DNA from: UBA1858 sp964636225
Lineage (GTDB): Bacteria; Pseudomonadota; Gammaproteobacteria; UBA4575
Assembly (NCBI GenBank): GCA_964636225.1
Contig: CAZWQM010000006.1
Coordinates: 55,651-119,650, forward strand
Reading direction: 5' to 3'
Length of the DNA: 64,000 nt
Below the pieces are notes generated by a model. The model saw only the letters and a list, made by a program, of their open reading frames with translations. It made no database searches and had not been told where the DNA came from. Positions within the stretch are counted from its first letter, which is position 1. The number at the start of each line of letters is the position of its first letter. This document shows positions 45,106-53,386 of this stretch, piece after piece. The translations under genes were made by a program, and so were the position numbers.

Positions 45106-46883
45106 GTTCCTAGAATCAGAGTCCTTTCTATCAATGTGTTATCTATTGTTATTTGTTGCTGAAAATTTTGATTACCTCGATATGAGTGAAGCAGCTGGTT
45201 TTTTTCCAGAGTCCTGCCAAGCATAACAGTACGACTGCTTTTGGCTCCCTTGAGGGTGATTTCGCGTGAATCCAGATTGGAGCTGGAAGGCAGTAATAAG
45301 CTATAGCTCTTGCTCTTATCGACAATTCTCTTAAGTAATAAGCCTTGATGTTCAATATGTGTAGTGCTGCTGTTGCAGGCTTTGATGCAGGCGCATTCTG
45401 CGCCGAAAAGTTCTACTCCCACCTTGTATTGTTTATTAGGAAGGCCTTGCATCCAGCGAATAATCCCTACTCGCCACTGTAAGGTTTCATTGCTGCTTTT
45501 TTCATCACGTACCGCAATGATTTCCCCAACGCGAGTGGTGCAAATTCCTTCAGCCTTGTAATGAAGACAGAAACCGCCAGCACTGAAATTTTCAACCTGC
45601 CATTTGTCCAGTGATGCGATAATGCCTGAATGTTTTTTCTGTTGTTGCGGGCTGGCATATTTCGATAAGCTGTTTGATCTCGTGGCAAACGGATTCCAGA
45701 CATCACTGAGAGTTTCATTTGGTGAAGACTTTCGTAGTGTGGCAGGTGAATCACGACGAATGGATTCTTCGATCGTAAGTAATGAAAGACTGTTAACCAC
45801 AAACGAATTCTGTGATATTTGGCTTTCTGTATCTTCTCTATCTGGACTCATGGTCTCAACAATTCGGTTTAAACCAATAATGGCATAAACAACCTGATCA
45901 CTCTTGATGCGTTTTTTATGGCGCTGACTGGGGCTGCCAATCATGGTAATTAAACGACCGGCTAATTCCGGATCAAGCTCTTCATTAGACTGAAGGTAAT
46001 AGGAAGTGCTCTGTGCAAACTTCTTGGTAGACTCTGCGAGCTTGCTGACCAGGGAGGAGTACTCGATAAACCGGTTTTCTGTCGATATGGGTATTTCTCT
46101 TGGAATGTAATAGGTGGGTATTTTGCCGGTAGCTAAATTGGCAATATAAATATATTCGCCTGACAGGGAATCCGGATTCGCTTTGATGTCAATAAGTCGA
46201 TGGTTCTTTTCAAGAAATTTATTCACTTTGCCAGCCTCGCCTTGACGAAGCTGATTAAAGGAAATGAGAGTGAGTGCACAAAGATGCTTGAAGATGTTTA
46301 AAATAGTTGTTTTCTCTTTAGAGCGGTCCTTATTGATCAGTGCATTATGGAGTCCAAAATATTCAGCGACTCGATATAGCTGACAGATATCATGCCAGAG
46401 ATTGCTCAGAAATTTCTGATACATTAACAGGCTGGACACATATTGCTGTTGCAAATGCGAGATTGCCTTGTAGATACAACGAAGTAATTTTTTTTGGCCC
46501 AAGTTAGCATCGCCCTGAACCACATCCGAGATGATAATTTTGTAGGCAATGGCCAGCTCGGAATTCATATTTTTCTGAAGCTGGTAAATTTGGTTGGCAT
46601 TGGCAGACAACGGAAATGTCTGGCAGGATAAGAATCTGCGATGATGCTCCAGGAAAGTTCTGCATAGAGGTTGCAGTAATTCGATAGAAGCAAATCGGTG
46701 TTTGGCGGAATATTTCTGGTGATTGCTTGCTTCAATCAATTGATAAGTCTGTTTGCTGGCAACATCAAAATTGATCATGGACAATGCTTTGATCCATTTC
46801 TTGATTTGCCGAGGAGTAAATTCAATATCTGGCTGTGCCAACGGATCCTGTGAAGGCATGTAGATTTGCATATCCAATAACAT
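45090..46883 (-). CDS. PilZ-like domain protein, unknown function
   Basis: This is a cytoplasmic protein of 597 residues from ATG 46883; a GGAG lies 10 nt upstream, and an in-frame TTG at 46916 would add 11 residues. Most of it (about 1-330) is helical with no motif I recognise. Near the C-terminus a PilZ-like domain reads WQVENFSAGGFCLHY, then VGIIRWMQGL and YKVGVELFG. NFSAGG fits the (D/N)xSxxG half of the c-di-GMP motif, but I see no RxxxR half. It is the first gene of a two-gene unit with the FimX-like gene and overlaps it by 16 nt, so a role in c-di-GMP signalling to pili is plausible. It is not a named family to me. Confidence 0.72.
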   Translation of the reverse strand: MLLDMQIYMPSQDPLAQPDIEFTPRQIKKWIKALSMINFDVASKQTYQLIEASNHQKYSAKHRFASIELLQPLCRTFLEHHRRFLSCQTFPLSANANQIYQLQKNMNSELAIAYKIIISDVVQGDANLGQKKLLRCIYKAISHLQQQYVSSLLMYQKFLSNLWHDICQLYRVAEYFGLHNALINKDRSKEKTTILNIFKHLCALTLISFNQLRQGEAGKVNKFLEKNHRLIDIKANPDSLSGEYIYIANLATGKIPTYYIPREIPISTENRFIEYSSLVSKLAESTKKFAQSTSYYLQSNEELDPELAGRLITMIGSPSQRHKKRIKSDQVVYAIIGLNRIVETMSPDREDTESQISQNSFVVNSLSLLTIEESIRRDSPATLRKSSPNETLSDVWNPFATRSNSLSKYASPQQQKKHSGIIASLDKWQVENFSAGGFCLHYKAEGICTTRVGEIIAVRDEKSSNETLQWRVGIIRWMQGLPNKQYKVGVELFGAECACIKACNSSTTHIEHQGLLLKRIVDKSKSYSLLLPSSSNLDSREITLKGAKSSRTVMLGRTLEKNQLLHSYRGNQNFQQQITIDNTLIERTLILGTWIKY

Positions 46884-46950
46884 CGAAATATTTCTCCGCA
46901 AAATAAAAACTCTCAACTTGAGATTCTAAAACTTGTGCTAACAAAATGTG

Positions 46951-46967
46951 GCAGCCGGGGCGGCTGC
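46951..46967. other. GC-rich inverted repeat
   Basis: GCAGCC (46951-46956) and GGCTGC (46962-46967) form a 6-bp stem with a 5-nt loop in the 217-bp gap between the PilZ-like gene and epmB. Read on the minus strand it lies 134 nt past the epmB stop and is followed by CACATTTTG, so it might be a weak terminator. Otherwise this gap (46884-47100) holds nothing I can name. Confidence 0.35.
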
Positions 46968-47100
46968 TGGTCGGCAGTAGCGCTCCGTCTATCCTAATTA
47001 CTGCGAATAAGTGTAATTGTTATCCAATTTCCAGTTTGTGATTGTATTGGCAACTAGGAAGTTTGGATAAAATGACTAACGCTGAGTAAGTTAGGAAATC

Positions 47101-48093
47101 TTAGTAGGATTTGCTTTCCTGGCCCGCAATCTCGCGAGCAAGTTTAGGAACCAGATAGCCTGGAAGGCTAACTTTCATTTGTTGCATGATTTGATCGGCT
47201 TTCTGCTCGGAAACCCTGAAGTGATGGGTTCCTCGGGCCGAGTCTAGCTTGTGTAAATAGTAAGGAAGAATGCCAGTGGAAAATAATTTGTGAGATAAAT
47301 CAATCAGAACTTTTGAGTCATCATTCACATTTTTTAGTAATACGGATTGGTTGAGTGTGGTGGTATTGGTGCGTTTGATTTTTTGAACAACATCACAAAA
47401 GCTTTCATTAATTTCATCAGGGTGGTTAATATGAAAAACGATTACCTTATTCAGAGTGCATTCTGTCAGTGAAGTGAGTAAATCCGGAGTAATACGTTGA
47501 GGAAACACTGAAGGAAATTTTGTATGCAAACGAAGTGTTCTTATATGTGGAATTTTTTCCAGTGCTCTGAAGAGATGACTGAGAAGATCATCTTCCAGAC
47601 TTAACGGATCTCCGCCACTGAGTATCACTTCGTGTATGCTGTCATCTTGTGAGCAATAGGCTAATGCGTCTTTGAACTGATGCGAACGAGGATGGCTTGC
47701 AGGATAGGAAAAATCCTTCCTGAAGCAATAACGGCAGTGAATAGGACAGGTGTTGTTAGTAATGAGTAATACACGATGTTTGTATTTTTTAATCACACCG
47801 GGTTGTAAGGCGGCAATATTGTCGCCAACAGGATCAATGCTGTCGTCTGAATGTTGAAGTAATTCCTGCGCATCAGGCAAGTATTGTCGTAACACCGGGC
47901 CTGAAATCGGGTGGTTTTCTAAGTACTCACGGGAAATTTGGATAGGAAATAATGAGTTTATTTTATCCAGTTCAGTGTCGCTGATCAAAGAATTTTCAGT
48001 GAGATGCGAAAATTCTTTGGCCCCGATATAGGATTTGGCAAATAATTTTTTCCAGTGTAGGGGATGTTCGGAGCTAGGCTTGCACGTTATCAT
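47101..48093 (-). CDS. epmB: EpmB, EF-P beta-lysylation lysine 2,3-aminomutase
   Basis: EpmB is a radical-SAM, PLP-dependent enzyme making (R)-beta-lysine for attachment to EF-P. The 330-residue protein (E. coli 342) has the cluster motif CPIHCRYC (Cys116, Cys120, Cys123), then GGDPLSLED and the late LHKLDSARGTHHF. The terminal LVPKLAREIAGQESKSY contains Lys328 as the likely PLP lysine. It is divergent from efp across only 32 bp, and epmA lies after efp. This linkage separates it from catabolic lysine aminomutases. Confidence 0.95.
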   Translation of the reverse strand: MITCKPSSEHPLHWKKLFAKSYIGAKEFSHLTENSLISDTELDKINSLFPIQISREYLENHPISGPVLRQYLPDAQELLQHSDDSIDPVGDNIAALQPGVIKKYKHRVLLITNNTCPIHCRYCFRKDFSYPASHPRSHQFKDALAYCSQDDSIHEVILSGGDPLSLEDDLLSHLFRALEKIPHIRTLRLHTKFPSVFPQRITPDLLTSLTECTLNKVIVFHINHPDEINESFCDVVQKIKRTNTTTLNQSVLLKNVNDDSKVLIDLSHKLFSTGILPYYLHKLDSARGTHHFRVSEQKADQIMQQMKVSLPGYLVPKLAREIAGQESKSY

Positions 48094-48125
48094 GGCGTGT
48101 CTTCTAAATTATCGAAATTATTTTT

Positions 48126-48698
48126 ATGTCCAGTTATAACACTAACGAATTCAGGTCGGGTCTTAAAATCATGCTTGATGGAGATCCGTACACTATTGTT
48201 GAGAATGAGTTTGTCAAGCCCGGTAAAGGTCAGGCATTCAATCGAGTTAAAATACGCAATCTCAAAACAGGCCGGGTAGTGGATCGTACCTTTAAGTCAG
48301 GCGATAGTGTAGAGGCAGCTGATGTCATGGATGTTGATATGCAGTATTTATACACGGATGGTGAGCAATGGCACTTTATGGATCAAACCAATTTTGAACA
48401 GCATGCTGCGGATGAGGCAGCCGTAGGTGATTGTGCCAAGTGGCTGAAAGATCAGGATATATTCCAGGTTACTTTATACAATGGTACGCCCTTGTCTGTC
48501 AGCGCGCCCAATTTTGTCGAGCTTAGGATTACCCAGTCGGATCCGGGTGTGAAAGGTGATACGGCACAGGGTGCCACCAAGCCAGCGACACTTGAAACAG
48601 GAGCGACGGTTAAAGTGCCGTTGTTTGTTGAAGAAGGCGAAGTGATTAAGATTGATACACGTACCGGGGAGTATGTATCTCGCGTAAAAGACAGTTAA
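48126..48698 (+). CDS. efp: Elongation factor P
   Basis: EF-P relieves ribosome stalling at polyproline. The 190-residue three-domain protein has the modified lysine at Lys34 in FVKPGKGQAF, the same position as in E. coli. This is the lysine type used by EpmA, not the arginine type that is rhamnosylated. Its gene sits between divergent epmB and downstream epmA, so the protein and its modification enzymes are encoded together. Confidence 0.97.
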   Translation: MSSYNTNEFRSGLKIMLDGDPYTIVENEFVKPGKGQAFNRVKIRNLKTGRVVDRTFKSGDSVEAADVMDVDMQYLYTDGEQWHFMDQTNFEQHAADEAAVGDCAKWLKDQDIFQVTLYNGTPLSVSAPNFVELRITQSDPGVKGDTAQGATKPATLETGATVKVPLFVEEGEVIKIDTRTGEYVSRVKDS

Positions 48699-48717
48699 TC
48701 CATTTTTAAATTGCCAG

Positions 48718-49674
48718 ATGTCTGATTGGCGTCCGACAGTTAATTCTAGTAACTTGCTAAAACGTGCACAGTTACTGAATCAGGCTCGGAAATTTTTTAA
48801 CGAACGCGATGTGCTGGAAGTTGAAACACCTCTGGCGTGTTCATATACCGTGACTGAACCCAATATTGAGTCCTTCGGTTTTTGGGCTAATGGTAGTATG
48901 CGTTATCTGCAAACCTCGCCTGAGTATGCCATGAAGCGATTGCTTGCCAGTGGCGCGCCGGACATTTTTCAGATCTGTAAATCATTTCGCAATGGAGAAC
49001 AGGGTAGTCTGCATAATCCGGAATTTACTATCATTGAATGGTATCGACATGCTTACGATCTGGCGCAGATTATGCGGGAAACAGTTGATCTGATTACCTG
49101 TTTGCTAAACAAAAATGATGCGGCATTGGATGTTAATTTTGTTAGCTATCGTGAATTAACCGAACGGGTATTGGGTGCGCCACTAGACGCATTGACAGAA
49201 GATGAAATTAAAAACCTTGCAGCAGAAAATGGCTTGGTGATTCCTGATGATTTCAGTTATATGCAGGGAGTGGATTTTCTGTTTTCGCATCGGGTTGAGC
49301 CGAGCATGGATTCAAAATCAGTGACCGTAGTGTTCCATTATCCGTCCGCACAGGCCGCGCTGGCTCGATTAAACGATCATGACAAAACACTTGCCGACCG
49401 TTTTGAAGTTTTCTATCAAGGTGTGGAGTTGGCGAATGGTTATGTTGAATTGACGGATGCTGATCAACTACAAATGCGTTTTCAAAACGATCAGGTGACA
49501 AGAAACAATCGTGGGCAGGTGCCGGTTGATATTGATAAACACTTCATGCAATCACTGCATCGTGGCTTGCCAGAATGTGCAGGGGTGGCGGTAGGCTTTG
49601 ATCGACTTATGATGCTGGCTGTGGGTGCTGAAAGTTTGTCGGAAGTGCTCAGTTTTGGCTGGTCAAATTCATAG
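48718..49674 (+). CDS. epmA: EpmA, EF-P lysine--lysyltransferase
   Basis: EpmA (also GenX, PoxA or YjeA) is a paralogue of the lysyl-tRNA synthetase catalytic core that joins beta-lysine to EF-P Lys34. The 318 residues lack the N-terminal tRNA-binding domain of LysRS. They show the class II motifs FFNERDVLEVETP, FRNGEQGSLHNPEFTIIEWYR and, at the end, GVAVGFDRLMML. The gene follows efp by 19 nt and overlaps the convergent psd by 26 nt. Confidence 0.96.
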   Translation: MSDWRPTVNSSNLLKRAQLLNQARKFFNERDVLEVETPLACSYTVTEPNIESFGFWANGSMRYLQTSPEYAMKRLLASGAPDIFQICKSFRNGEQGSLHNPEFTIIEWYRHAYDLAQIMRETVDLITCLLNKNDAALDVNFVSYRELTERVLGAPLDALTEDEIKNLAAENGLVIPDDFSYMQGVDFLFSHRVEPSMDSKSVTVVFHYPSAQAALARLNDHDKTLADRFEVFYQGVELANGYVELTDADQLQMRFQNDQVTRNNRGQVPVDIDKHFMQSLHRGLPECAGVAVGFDRLMMLAVGAESLSEVLSFGWSNS

Positions 49675-50557
49675 CGTCTGACCGTTGACTGTTACGAGTG
49701 GCAATGGTTTCACCCATTTTAATAGGCTGTTCTACGCGCAGTTGTTGAGTTGCGCTGGCATAGTCTTTGGAAAACATCATCACGATTGTCGACCCCATAT
49801 TAAAAACGCCCATTTCTTCGCCTTTTTGTAGCGAGATGGATCGGTCTTGATAGTTGTAATGAACAACGGTGTTTAAATGCGGAGGTGTGATCAGCCCTTC
49901 CCAGCTCATTTCAATGGCTGCCACGTTCACGGCGCCCACCATAGTAATCGCCATATACCCGCCCTCGGTTTTAAAAATGGAAATCACTCTTTCGTTTCGT
50001 GCATATAGTTTGTCAATTGCTTTGGGGGCGTAAGGCGCTACGCTGAACAGACGGCCTGGTACATAAATCATTTCCAATAGTTGTCCGGCGTAAGCCGCAT
50101 GAATTCGGTGGTAGTCTCTTGGTGACAGGTAGATGGTGTAGTAACTGCCTTGGATAAACTGATCCAGATGCTTGCATTGCGGGGTTAAAAACTCATTCAA
50201 GGTGAATGTTTTTCCCTTGGCTTGTAATAAAGTGTGATGGTTGATTTCGCCGAACATACTGATCTTGCCGTCACAGGGTGAGACGATACACTTGTCGCCT
50301 TCATCAATGGGGCGTACATCAGATTTTAATTTGCGCGTAAAAAACTCGTTGAAAGTAGTAAAGTCGGAAAGGTCTTCAATCTCTGCATCACGCATATCGA
50401 CTTTAAAATGATGAATAAAAAGCTTAATTAATTTTTCCAGATAAGGCAGGCGTTGACGTGTTAGCCAAAAGGTTGCTCGAGATAGTAGGTGATGTGGGAA
50501 ACAGTGAAAAATTAATCCTTTGAACTTCTCCCAGGAAGTTGAGATTGCCGGGTCCAT
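49649..50557 (-). CDS. psd: Phosphatidylserine decarboxylase
   Basis: Psd makes phosphatidylethanolamine from phosphatidylserine at the inner membrane. The 302-residue proenzyme self-cleaves to form a pyruvoyl group. The cleavage site is Gly255-Ser256 within NMGST, where E. coli has LGST. Other family marks are TTFNEFFTRKL, VSPCDGKI and YLSPRDYHRIHAA. It overlaps the SCO gene by one base (TAATG), so both are translated together. Its end overlaps epmA by 26 nt on the other strand. Confidence 0.96.
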   Translation of the reverse strand: MDPAISTSWEKFKGLIFHCFPHHLLSRATFWLTRQRLPYLEKLIKLFIHHFKVDMRDAEIEDLSDFTTFNEFFTRKLKSDVRPIDEGDKCIVSPCDGKISMFGEINHHTLLQAKGKTFTLNEFLTPQCKHLDQFIQGSYYTIYLSPRDYHRIHAAYAGQLLEMIYVPGRLFSVAPYAPKAIDKLYARNERVISIFKTEGGYMAITMVGAVNVAAIEMSWEGLITPPHLNTVVHYNYQDRSISLQKGEEMGVFNMGSTIVMMFSKDYASATQQLRVEQPIKMGETIATRNSQRSDAMNLTSQN

Positions 50558-51204
50558 TAGCGATATGATTTTTGTATTGTTAAAAAGTCTTGAGTGATTT
50601 CTTCAACGTTGTGTGGTGCGCTAAACACTGCGCTTATACCTGTGTCCGGAGCGATCAAAAAAATTGAACTACTGTGATTGACCAAATATTCCGATGAATT
50701 ATTTTGCGCGGGCAATCGAGTGGCAATCACGCCCATATTCTTTAAAAATGGGGCCAGTTGCTCGTCGGTTGCTGTAACTCCGATAGCATCGTCGCTAAAA
50801 GAGGTCACATAGGCTTTCAGTTTTACCGTACTGTCTCTTTCAGGGTCTACAGAAACAAAAACGATTTTAATGTCTTGTTTGATATTATTATGTTCAGATT
50901 TAATTCGGTTCACAACCGCACTTAAGGTGCCCAATGTCACCGGACATATATCCGGGCAGTGAGTAAACCCAAAAAACCAGAACGTCCAGATGCCTTTTAT
51001 ACTGTTAGGGGTAAAGGTATTGTTGTTATGGTCGGTAAGTATGTAATCGGCAATGGCTTTATGTTGATCATATAAATAAGTGGCATGCTTGAGTTGCTGA
51101 TGAATATCCCGTCCGGATGTATTATGGCTGGCAGTATAAACGCCCAGGCCGACAGAAATAGAAATGCCGATCACGGCTAAGATGACTTTGTGTATTTTTT
51201 TCAT
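50557..51204 (-). CDS. SCO1/SenC-family copper chaperone
   Basis: SCO proteins insert copper into the CuA site of cytochrome c oxidase or act as periplasmic thiol-redox proteins. From ATG 51204 the product is 215 residues with an N-terminal membrane anchor (about 7-24). The copper ligands are Cys83 and Cys87 in CPDICP and His177 in VNHSSSIFL, in a thioredoxin fold. A TTG at 51222 could add six residues. No oxidase genes are nearby; it leads a two-gene unit with psd. Confidence 0.92.
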   Translation of the reverse strand: MKKIHKVILAVIGISISVGLGVYTASHNTSGRDIHQQLKHATYLYDQHKAIADYILTDHNNNTFTPNSIKGIWTFWFFGFTHCPDICPVTLGTLSAVVNRIKSEHNNIKQDIKIVFVSVDPERDSTVKLKAYVTSFSDDAIGVTATDEQLAPFLKNMGVIATRLPAQNNSSEYLVNHSSSIFLIAPDTGISAVFSAPHNVEEITQDFLTIQKSYR

Positions 51205-51278
51205 CGCTGATAGTGTTGCCAAAATCGCAGGCTAACTTAAAAAAACAAATATATATAAACCTTATTAAACTATTGAGT

Positions 51279-52187
51279 ATGGATAATTCAATTGTATTGA
51301 ATGGCAGAACGGTTGTTGAAGCTTTGAGCGAAATTGCCCATCTTCTGCAGCAGCACTCACTAAATTATGGCCACGGCATCCAAACACCAATAGATGAGGC
51401 TGCGTATCTTGTCAGTTTTATCGCCGGATTACCACCCGATTTTGATTTGCAATATTCAAGCAAAACACTAAGCCAGTCGGAGATCGATCGCTTGCAGGAG
51501 ATACTGCAGGAACGCATTTACTCACGGGTGCCTTTGGCCTATTTGCTTGGTGAAACCTTACTTTCAGGAATGAAGTTTTTTGTTGATGAGAATGTGCTGA
51601 TTCCTCGCTCGCCGATAGCGGAAATGATAGAGGAACGATTTTTCCCCTGGCGAAGTGGTAATGCTGTCCATCGAATCCTTGATTTATGTACTGGCAGCGG
51701 CTGCCTTGGAATTCTGGCAGCACTGGAATTCCCGAACGCTGTCGTCGATGTGACAGATATTGACCCAAAAGCACTCAAGGTGGCCAATAGAAATATTGCC
51801 CTGCACGGTCTTGAAACGCGTGTAAATGCGGTGCTTTCAGATGTGTATGATCAACTTCCTTTGCATCAGTATGATATAATTATTGCAAATCCACCCTATG
51901 TTCCTGAATGGGAGCGGTCAGACTTGCCCAGTGAGTTTTCTCATGAGCCCGAGCATGCCTTATTTGCCGGTGATGATGGTCTGGAAATCGCCGAGCGAAT
52001 TATCGCAGGAGCCGGTCAATACTTGAATCAGGCGGGAATACTGGTGCTGGAAGTGGGCCAATCAGCCGCCGCTCTGCAAGCACGATTTCCTTATTATGAT
52101 TTTATCTGGCATGAGCTTGAGCGTGGTGGTGAAGGAGTATGTGTAATGACATATGAAGATTATCAGCGGCTGGCTGAAAAAACATAA
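51279..52187 (+). CDS. prmB: PrmB, ribosomal protein L3 glutamine methyltransferase
   Basis: PrmB methylates a glutamine of ribosomal protein L3. The 302-residue protein (from ATG 51279) has an N-terminal helical domain, the SAM-binding motif LDLCTGSGCLGI and the catalytic NPPY at 204-207, followed by VPEWERSDLPSEF. The frame is open upstream to 51213, but that part is poorly coding. The downstream aroC is the usual neighbour of prmB rather than of the related release-factor methylase PrmC. Confidence 0.95.
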   Translation: MDNSIVLNGRTVVEALSEIAHLLQQHSLNYGHGIQTPIDEAAYLVSFIAGLPPDFDLQYSSKTLSQSEIDRLQEILQERIYSRVPLAYLLGETLLSGMKFFVDENVLIPRSPIAEMIEERFFPWRSGNAVHRILDLCTGSGCLGILAALEFPNAVVDVTDIDPKALKVANRNIALHGLETRVNAVLSDVYDQLPLHQYDIIIANPPYVPEWERSDLPSEFSHEPEHALFAGDDGLEIAERIIAGAGQYLNQAGILVLEVGQSAAALQARFPYYDFIWHELERGGEGVCVMTYEDYQRLAEKT

Positions 52188-52201
52188 ACTGAGAAGGGTG
52201 A

Positions 52202-53299
52202 ATGTCCGGTAATACTTTTGGAACTTTATTTTGTATGACCTCATTTGGGGAGAGTCATGGTCCTGCGATAGGCGCGATTGTTGATGGTTGTCCACCGGGG
52301 ATTCCGCTTAGTGAAGAGATTTTACAACCTGATCTGGACAGACGTAAGCCCGGTCAATCCAAATTTACCACTCAGCGTAGAGAATCTGATCGAGTAGAAA
52401 TTTTATCTGGTGTATTTGAAGGCGTAACTACCGGCACTCCCATAGGTTTGATTATTTGTAATGAAGATCAGCGCTCTAAAGATTATTCAAATATCGCGCA
52501 GAGCTTTCGACCGGGTCATGCCGACTATACTTACTATAAAAAATATGGCATTCGGGATTATCGTGGTGGCGGAAGGTCGTCCGCACGTGAAACAGCAGTT
52601 CGTGTCGCGGCCGGTGCTATTGCTAAACAGTTTCTGAAAATCGAGTACCAGACTGAAATTAATGCCTGCGTTACCCAGATTGGTGACATTCGCGCACAGG
52701 ACATTGACTGGGATGTGGTGGAAGGCAATCCTTTCTTCTTTGCCGATGCCGAACAGGTGCCTAGCCTGGAAGCCTTGCTGGATCAATTACGACGCGATGG
52801 CGACTCCATTGGTGCGCGTCTGTTGGTTCGAGCCAAAGGGGTGCCGGTGGGATGGGGTGAGCCCATTTTTGACCGACTGGATGCCGATATCGCCAAGGCG
52901 ATGATGTCCATCAATGCTGTGAAGGCGGTCGAGATTGGTTCTGGGTTTGATTGCGTAACACAGCGCGGAAGTGAGCATAGGGATAATATTCAGCCAGGCG
53001 GGTTTTTATCTAATCATTCTGGAGGAACTCTGGGTGGAATCAGTTCCGGGCAGGATATAATTGTCTCGATTGCTTTAAAACCGACTTCCAGTATTCGGGT
53101 TCCCGGTGAGTCTGTTGATCAGCAGGGAAAGCAGACTGAAGTGGTGACGACAGGCCGTCATGATCCTTGTGTAGGTATTCGCGCAGTCCCCATTGCCGAG
53201 GCCATGCTCGCGCTGGTGCTGGCGGATCATGCTTTGCGCCATCGAGGTCAAAACGCAGGTGTAAAGACTGACTTTCCTGATATACCCGCCTCCAAATAA
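52202..53299 (+). CDS. aroC: Chorismate synthase
   Basis: AroC performs the last step of the shikimate pathway, making chorismate with reduced FMN as cofactor. The 365-residue protein begins GNTFGTLFCMTSFGESHG. It has the phosphate-binding RRKPGQSKFTTQRRESD, RGGGRSSARETA and the late GRHDPCVGIRAVPIAEAM. It follows prmB by 14 nt. Chorismate feeds the tryptophan genes found at 61153-63813. Confidence 0.97.
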   Translation: MSGNTFGTLFCMTSFGESHGPAIGAIVDGCPPGIPLSEEILQPDLDRRKPGQSKFTTQRRESDRVEILSGVFEGVTTGTPIGLIICNEDQRSKDYSNIAQSFRPGHADYTYYKKYGIRDYRGGGRSSARETAVRVAAGAIAKQFLKIEYQTEINACVTQIGDIRAQDIDWDVVEGNPFFFADAEQVPSLEALLDQLRRDGDSIGARLLVRAKGVPVGWGEPIFDRLDADIAKAMMSINAVKAVEIGSGFDCVTQRGSEHRDNIQPGGFLSNHSGGTLGGISSGQDIIVSIALKPTSSIRVPGESVDQQGKQTEVVTTGRHDPCVGIRAVPIAEAMLALVLADHALRHRGQNAGVKTDFPDIPASK

Positions 53300-53322
53300 A
53301 TTAATGTGAGTGAAATAGAGGC

Positions 53323-53342
53323 ATCGAATTTTATAATTCGAT
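53323..53342. other. Perfect inverted repeat before leuC
   Basis: ATCGAATT (53323-53330) and AATTCGAT (53335-53342) form an 8-bp stem with a TTAT loop in the 87-bp gap between aroC and leuC. It is not directly followed by a T run, so it may be a weak terminator or an operator. I found no leader peptide with leucine codons. Confidence 0.4.
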
Positions 53343-53386
53343 TAAAACGGATTTTATTAATTTTTTAAAAGAACAAAGCAATAATT

